A stretch of 64,000 nt of DNA from Nocardioides sp. W7. Its GTDB lineage: Bacteria > Actinomycetota > Actinomycetes > Propionibacteriales > Nocardioidaceae. The stretch spans positions 2,356,001 through 2,420,000 of the forward strand of contig NZ_CP095078.1 of assembly GCF_022919075.1 (NCBI RefSeq). Reading direction: 5' to 3'. The position numbers and the translations under genes are program-made. A model generated the notes under the pieces. That model worked only from the letters and a program-made list of their open reading frames with translations, was not told the DNA's origin and searched no databases. Positions within the stretch are counted from its first letter, which is position 1; each line of letters begins with the position of its first letter. Below, in pieces: positions 62,292-64,000 of the stretch.

Positions 62292-62669
62292 GTGGACTCG
62301 ATCTCCGTGTGCCAGTACGACCGGCTCCGCGGCCTCGACGCGCCGGCGCTCATGGGCTCGCGCCGGGTCGAGGGCTCCGAGGCCGACGCGCTCCTGACCG
62401 CCATCCAGGCGGCTCCCGTCGGAGGCGGCCCCGATCGGTCCGACTGCTCGGAGGACGCGCACGGTGACGATGCGCTCGCCGTACGCCTGCACCACGACGG
62501 GACGACCGACGACCTGCACGTCTACTACGACAGCTGTCGCGACAACGGGTACGACGACGGGACCTCGCGCCGCGAGCTCACCGCAGGCAACTGCTCCGCG
62601 CTGTTCGACGGGCCCGTGCTTGCCCTGAGCTACATCGCCGAGCTTCATCGTCGCTGCGGGCGCGGCTAA
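62292..62669 (+). CDS. Cys-rich hypothetical domain protein, possibly N-truncated
   Basis: From GTG 62292 the 125-aa frame reads ISVCQYD, then AIQAAPVGGGPDRSDC, DDLHVYYDSCRDNG and TAGNCSALF, with five Cys. It resembles a domain usual at the end of secreted lipoproteins, but no signal peptide or lipobox can be found here. In-frame residues upstream (DQCNGTPAGR) look like more of the domain, so the start may be lost or wrongly placed. It is divergent from the YrdB-like gene. Confidence 0.55.
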   Translation: MDSISVCQYDRLRGLDAPALMGSRRVEGSEADALLTAIQAAPVGGGPDRSDCSEDAHGDDALAVRLHHDGTTDDLHVYYDSCRDNGYDDGTSRRELTAGNCSALFDGPVLALSYIAELHRRCGRG

Positions 62670-62692
62670 GACCCTGCTCTACGCTTCCGCCC

Positions 62693-63262
62693 ATGCCCGC
62701 CGAGATGTATCTCCCGACCTTCTACGTCCAGCAGAAGTTCGCCATGACCACCAACCAGTACCGCATCTTCGCGGCCAACCCCGACGGGAGCTTCGGGCAG
62801 CTGATGGGCTTCGCGCAGCAGAAGCGGATGGCCTTCAAGGAGGAGGTCACCTTCTACAGCGACGAGGACAAGACGCGCGCCGTCTTCAGCTTCAAGGCGC
62901 GCAAGCGCGTCGACCTCAACGCGGGCTACGACATCTTCGACGAGCTCGGCGCGCAGCTCGGCTTCTTCCGCAAGGACTTCGGCAAGAGCCTGATGCGCTC
63001 GACCTTCCACCTCGAGGGTCCCGGGTACGCCGGCACCGGCCAGGAGCGCAGCCAGGCGATCGCGATCATCCGCCGTTTCACCGACATCCCGTTCCTGCCG
63101 ATCCACTTCGACTTCGTCGACCCGAACGGCCAGGCGATCCTCGGTGTCGAGCGGCAGGGCTCGGTCCGCGACAAGTACACCGTCCACGTCCCGAACCCCG
63201 AGGTCGACTTCCGCGTCGCCGCCGCCGTGGCTGTCGGGCTGGACGCCCTGATGCAGCGCTGA
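62693..63262 (+). CDS. LURP-one-related / tubby-C-like fold protein
   Basis: The 189-aa soluble protein opens LPTFYVQQKFAMTTNQYRIF and has repeated beta-hairpins: GQLMGFAQQKRMAFKEEVTFY, VFSFKARKRVDLNAGYDIFD, QLGFFRKDFGKSLMRSTFHL. This pattern is seen in LURP-one/scramblase-like beta-barrels. The membrane or ligand target is unknown. The ATG lies 7 nt after TACGCT (leaderless). An esterase gene follows after 21 bp. Confidence 0.7.
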   Translation: MPAEMYLPTFYVQQKFAMTTNQYRIFAANPDGSFGQLMGFAQQKRMAFKEEVTFYSDEDKTRAVFSFKARKRVDLNAGYDIFDELGAQLGFFRKDFGKSLMRSTFHLEGPGYAGTGQERSQAIAIIRRFTDIPFLPIHFDFVDPNGQAILGVERQGSVRDKYTVHVPNPEVDFRVAAAVAVGLDALMQR

Positions 63263-63283
63263 TGAAGGGCTGATCGAGGGCTG

Positions 63284-64000
63284 ATGCTGTTTCCCGAGGC
63301 CCGCCGGGCGGTCGAGTACGCCGCCGGCGACCTGCCGGTCCACGACCCGTCGTACGACGTCGCCGCGGAGCGCGAGCGCGCTCACGCCGAGGCGCTCGCC
63401 GCACCACGCGAGGACGTCGCCGAGGTGCGTGATCTCGATGCGGACGGCGTGCCGTGCCGGCTCTACCGGCCGGCCGGCGCGCGGCCCGGTGTCGTGGTCC
63501 ACCTGCACGGTGGCGGGTTCGTCCTCAACGACATCGAGGTGCACGACCCGAGCGCCCGCCGGCTGGCCAACCGGTGCGGCGTCGCCGTGCTGAGCGTGGA
63601 GTACCGCCGCCCGCCCGAGCACCGGTTCCCGGCCGCGCCGGACGACGTCGACACGGTCCTCGGCTGGCTCGACCGGCACGGTGCCGAGCACGGTCTCGGC
63701 GGGCCGGCGTACGCCCACGGCGACAGTGCGGGGGCCAACCTCGCGCTGGTCGCCGCACTGCGCCACCCCGGCCGGTTCGCCGCGGTCGCGCTGATCTACC
63801 CCTTCCTCGACCCGACGGCGTCCTTCGAGTCCTACGAGAGCGCCGCCGACGGCTTCGACCCGCGCGAGGCCGCCTGGTACTGGCAGCAGTACGCCGGCCC
63901 CGACGCCGACCTGACCGACCCCGACCTCGCCCCGCTGCGGTCGGACCGGCTCCACACGCTCCCGCCGACCCTGGTCGTCACCGCCGAGCACGACCCGCTC
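63284..64000 (+). CDS. HSL-type alpha/beta hydrolase (partial, runs off the window)
   Basis: From ATG 63284, 239 codons are open to the window end. The hormone-sensitive-lipase motif VVHLHGGGFVLND (oxyanion hole) and the nucleophile elbow AYAHGDSAGANLAL (GDSAG) are present, with VEYRRPPEHRFPAAPDDV between them. The Asp and His of the triad are probably in the missing part. It likely hydrolyses small carboxyl esters or lactones. GAGGG precedes the start. Confidence 0.85.
   Translation, partial: MLFPEARRAVEYAAGDLPVHDPSYDVAAERERAHAEALAAPREDVAEVRDLDADGVPCRLYRPAGARPGVVVHLHGGGFVLNDIEVHDPSARRLANRCGVAVLSVEYRRPPEHRFPAAPDDVDTVLGWLDRHGAEHGLGGPAYAHGDSAGANLALVAALRHPGRFAAVALIYPFLDPTASFESYESAADGFDPREAAWYWQQYAGPDADLTDPDLAPLRSDRLHTLPPTLVVTAEHDPL

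Overview
The window is high-GC actinobacterial chromosome, most like Nocardioides or a close relative (Propionibacteriales). This rests on the base composition, the many GTG starts, the TANNNT boxes 6-8 nt upstream of start codons (leaderless transcripts), a mycothiol-linked thioredoxin-fold protein, two DUF222/HNH genes, REP-like dispersed repeats, and gene order shared with Mycobacterium. The species call is inference.

Layout. 1-6.5 kb: the end of one and all of two secreted multidomain proteins (LRR, beta-propeller-like, ASH and Ig-like modules) with related basic C-termini. 6.6-23.2 kb: core and accessory genes with three tRNAs (Lys-CTT, His-GTG, Arg-TCT): a phytoene-desaturase-like oxidoreductase, a MASE1/PAS histidine kinase, a MarR-GNAT fusion divergent from an amine oxidase-like gene across a perfect palindrome, orn, a MauE/DsbA redox pair, adenosine deaminase, two paralogous atypical LuxR-type regulators around TetR/SDR genes, a beta-propeller protein, a sulfotransferase, a Fic protein and a YnfA-family protein. 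23.2-31 kb: DUF222/HNH protein, polysaccharide pyruvyl transferase, LCP ligase, a secreted CarboxypepD_reg repeat protein and an Xaa-Pro aminopeptidase. 31-38 kb: PrsW protease, two dynamin-like GTPases, an SSB-like protein and EttA. 38-51 kb: thiolase, TetR with tandem operators, a 59-aa membrane protein, a double-hotdog thioesterase, truncated haemoglobin O, OsmC, MscS, a DUF5130-type protein, PepN, a CHAP hydrolase, a chromate transporter and an Rv2466c-family protein. Several of these keep the relative order of M. tuberculosis Rv2466c-Rv2478c.

51-60 kb holds three intact-looking insertion sequences whose borders and target duplications can be read from the sequence. An IS3 element (51380-52644, TSD CGG) splits a secreted PGRP/amidase gene, and its removal restores one 359-aa frame. 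An IS30 element (56295-57574, TSD CGC) and an IS256 element (57805-59207, TSD CGGTGGTT) sit in two successive units of a three-unit ~240-bp tandem repeat between metG and a DUF222/HNH gene. 60.9-64 kb: excalibur protein, LysE exporter, YrdB-family protein, a Cys-rich hypothetical, a LURP-one-like protein and the start of an HSL-type alpha/beta hydrolase.

Regulation visible in the DNA: palindromic operators at 11413 (MarR), 17774 (TetR), 40743 (TetR, tandem) and 21321 (upstream of fic); back-to-back overlapping -10 boxes between the GPP34 gene and metG; and a dispersed hairpin repeat present twice (10491 and 42799), one copy of which encodes the C-terminal tail of the MarR-GNAT protein.
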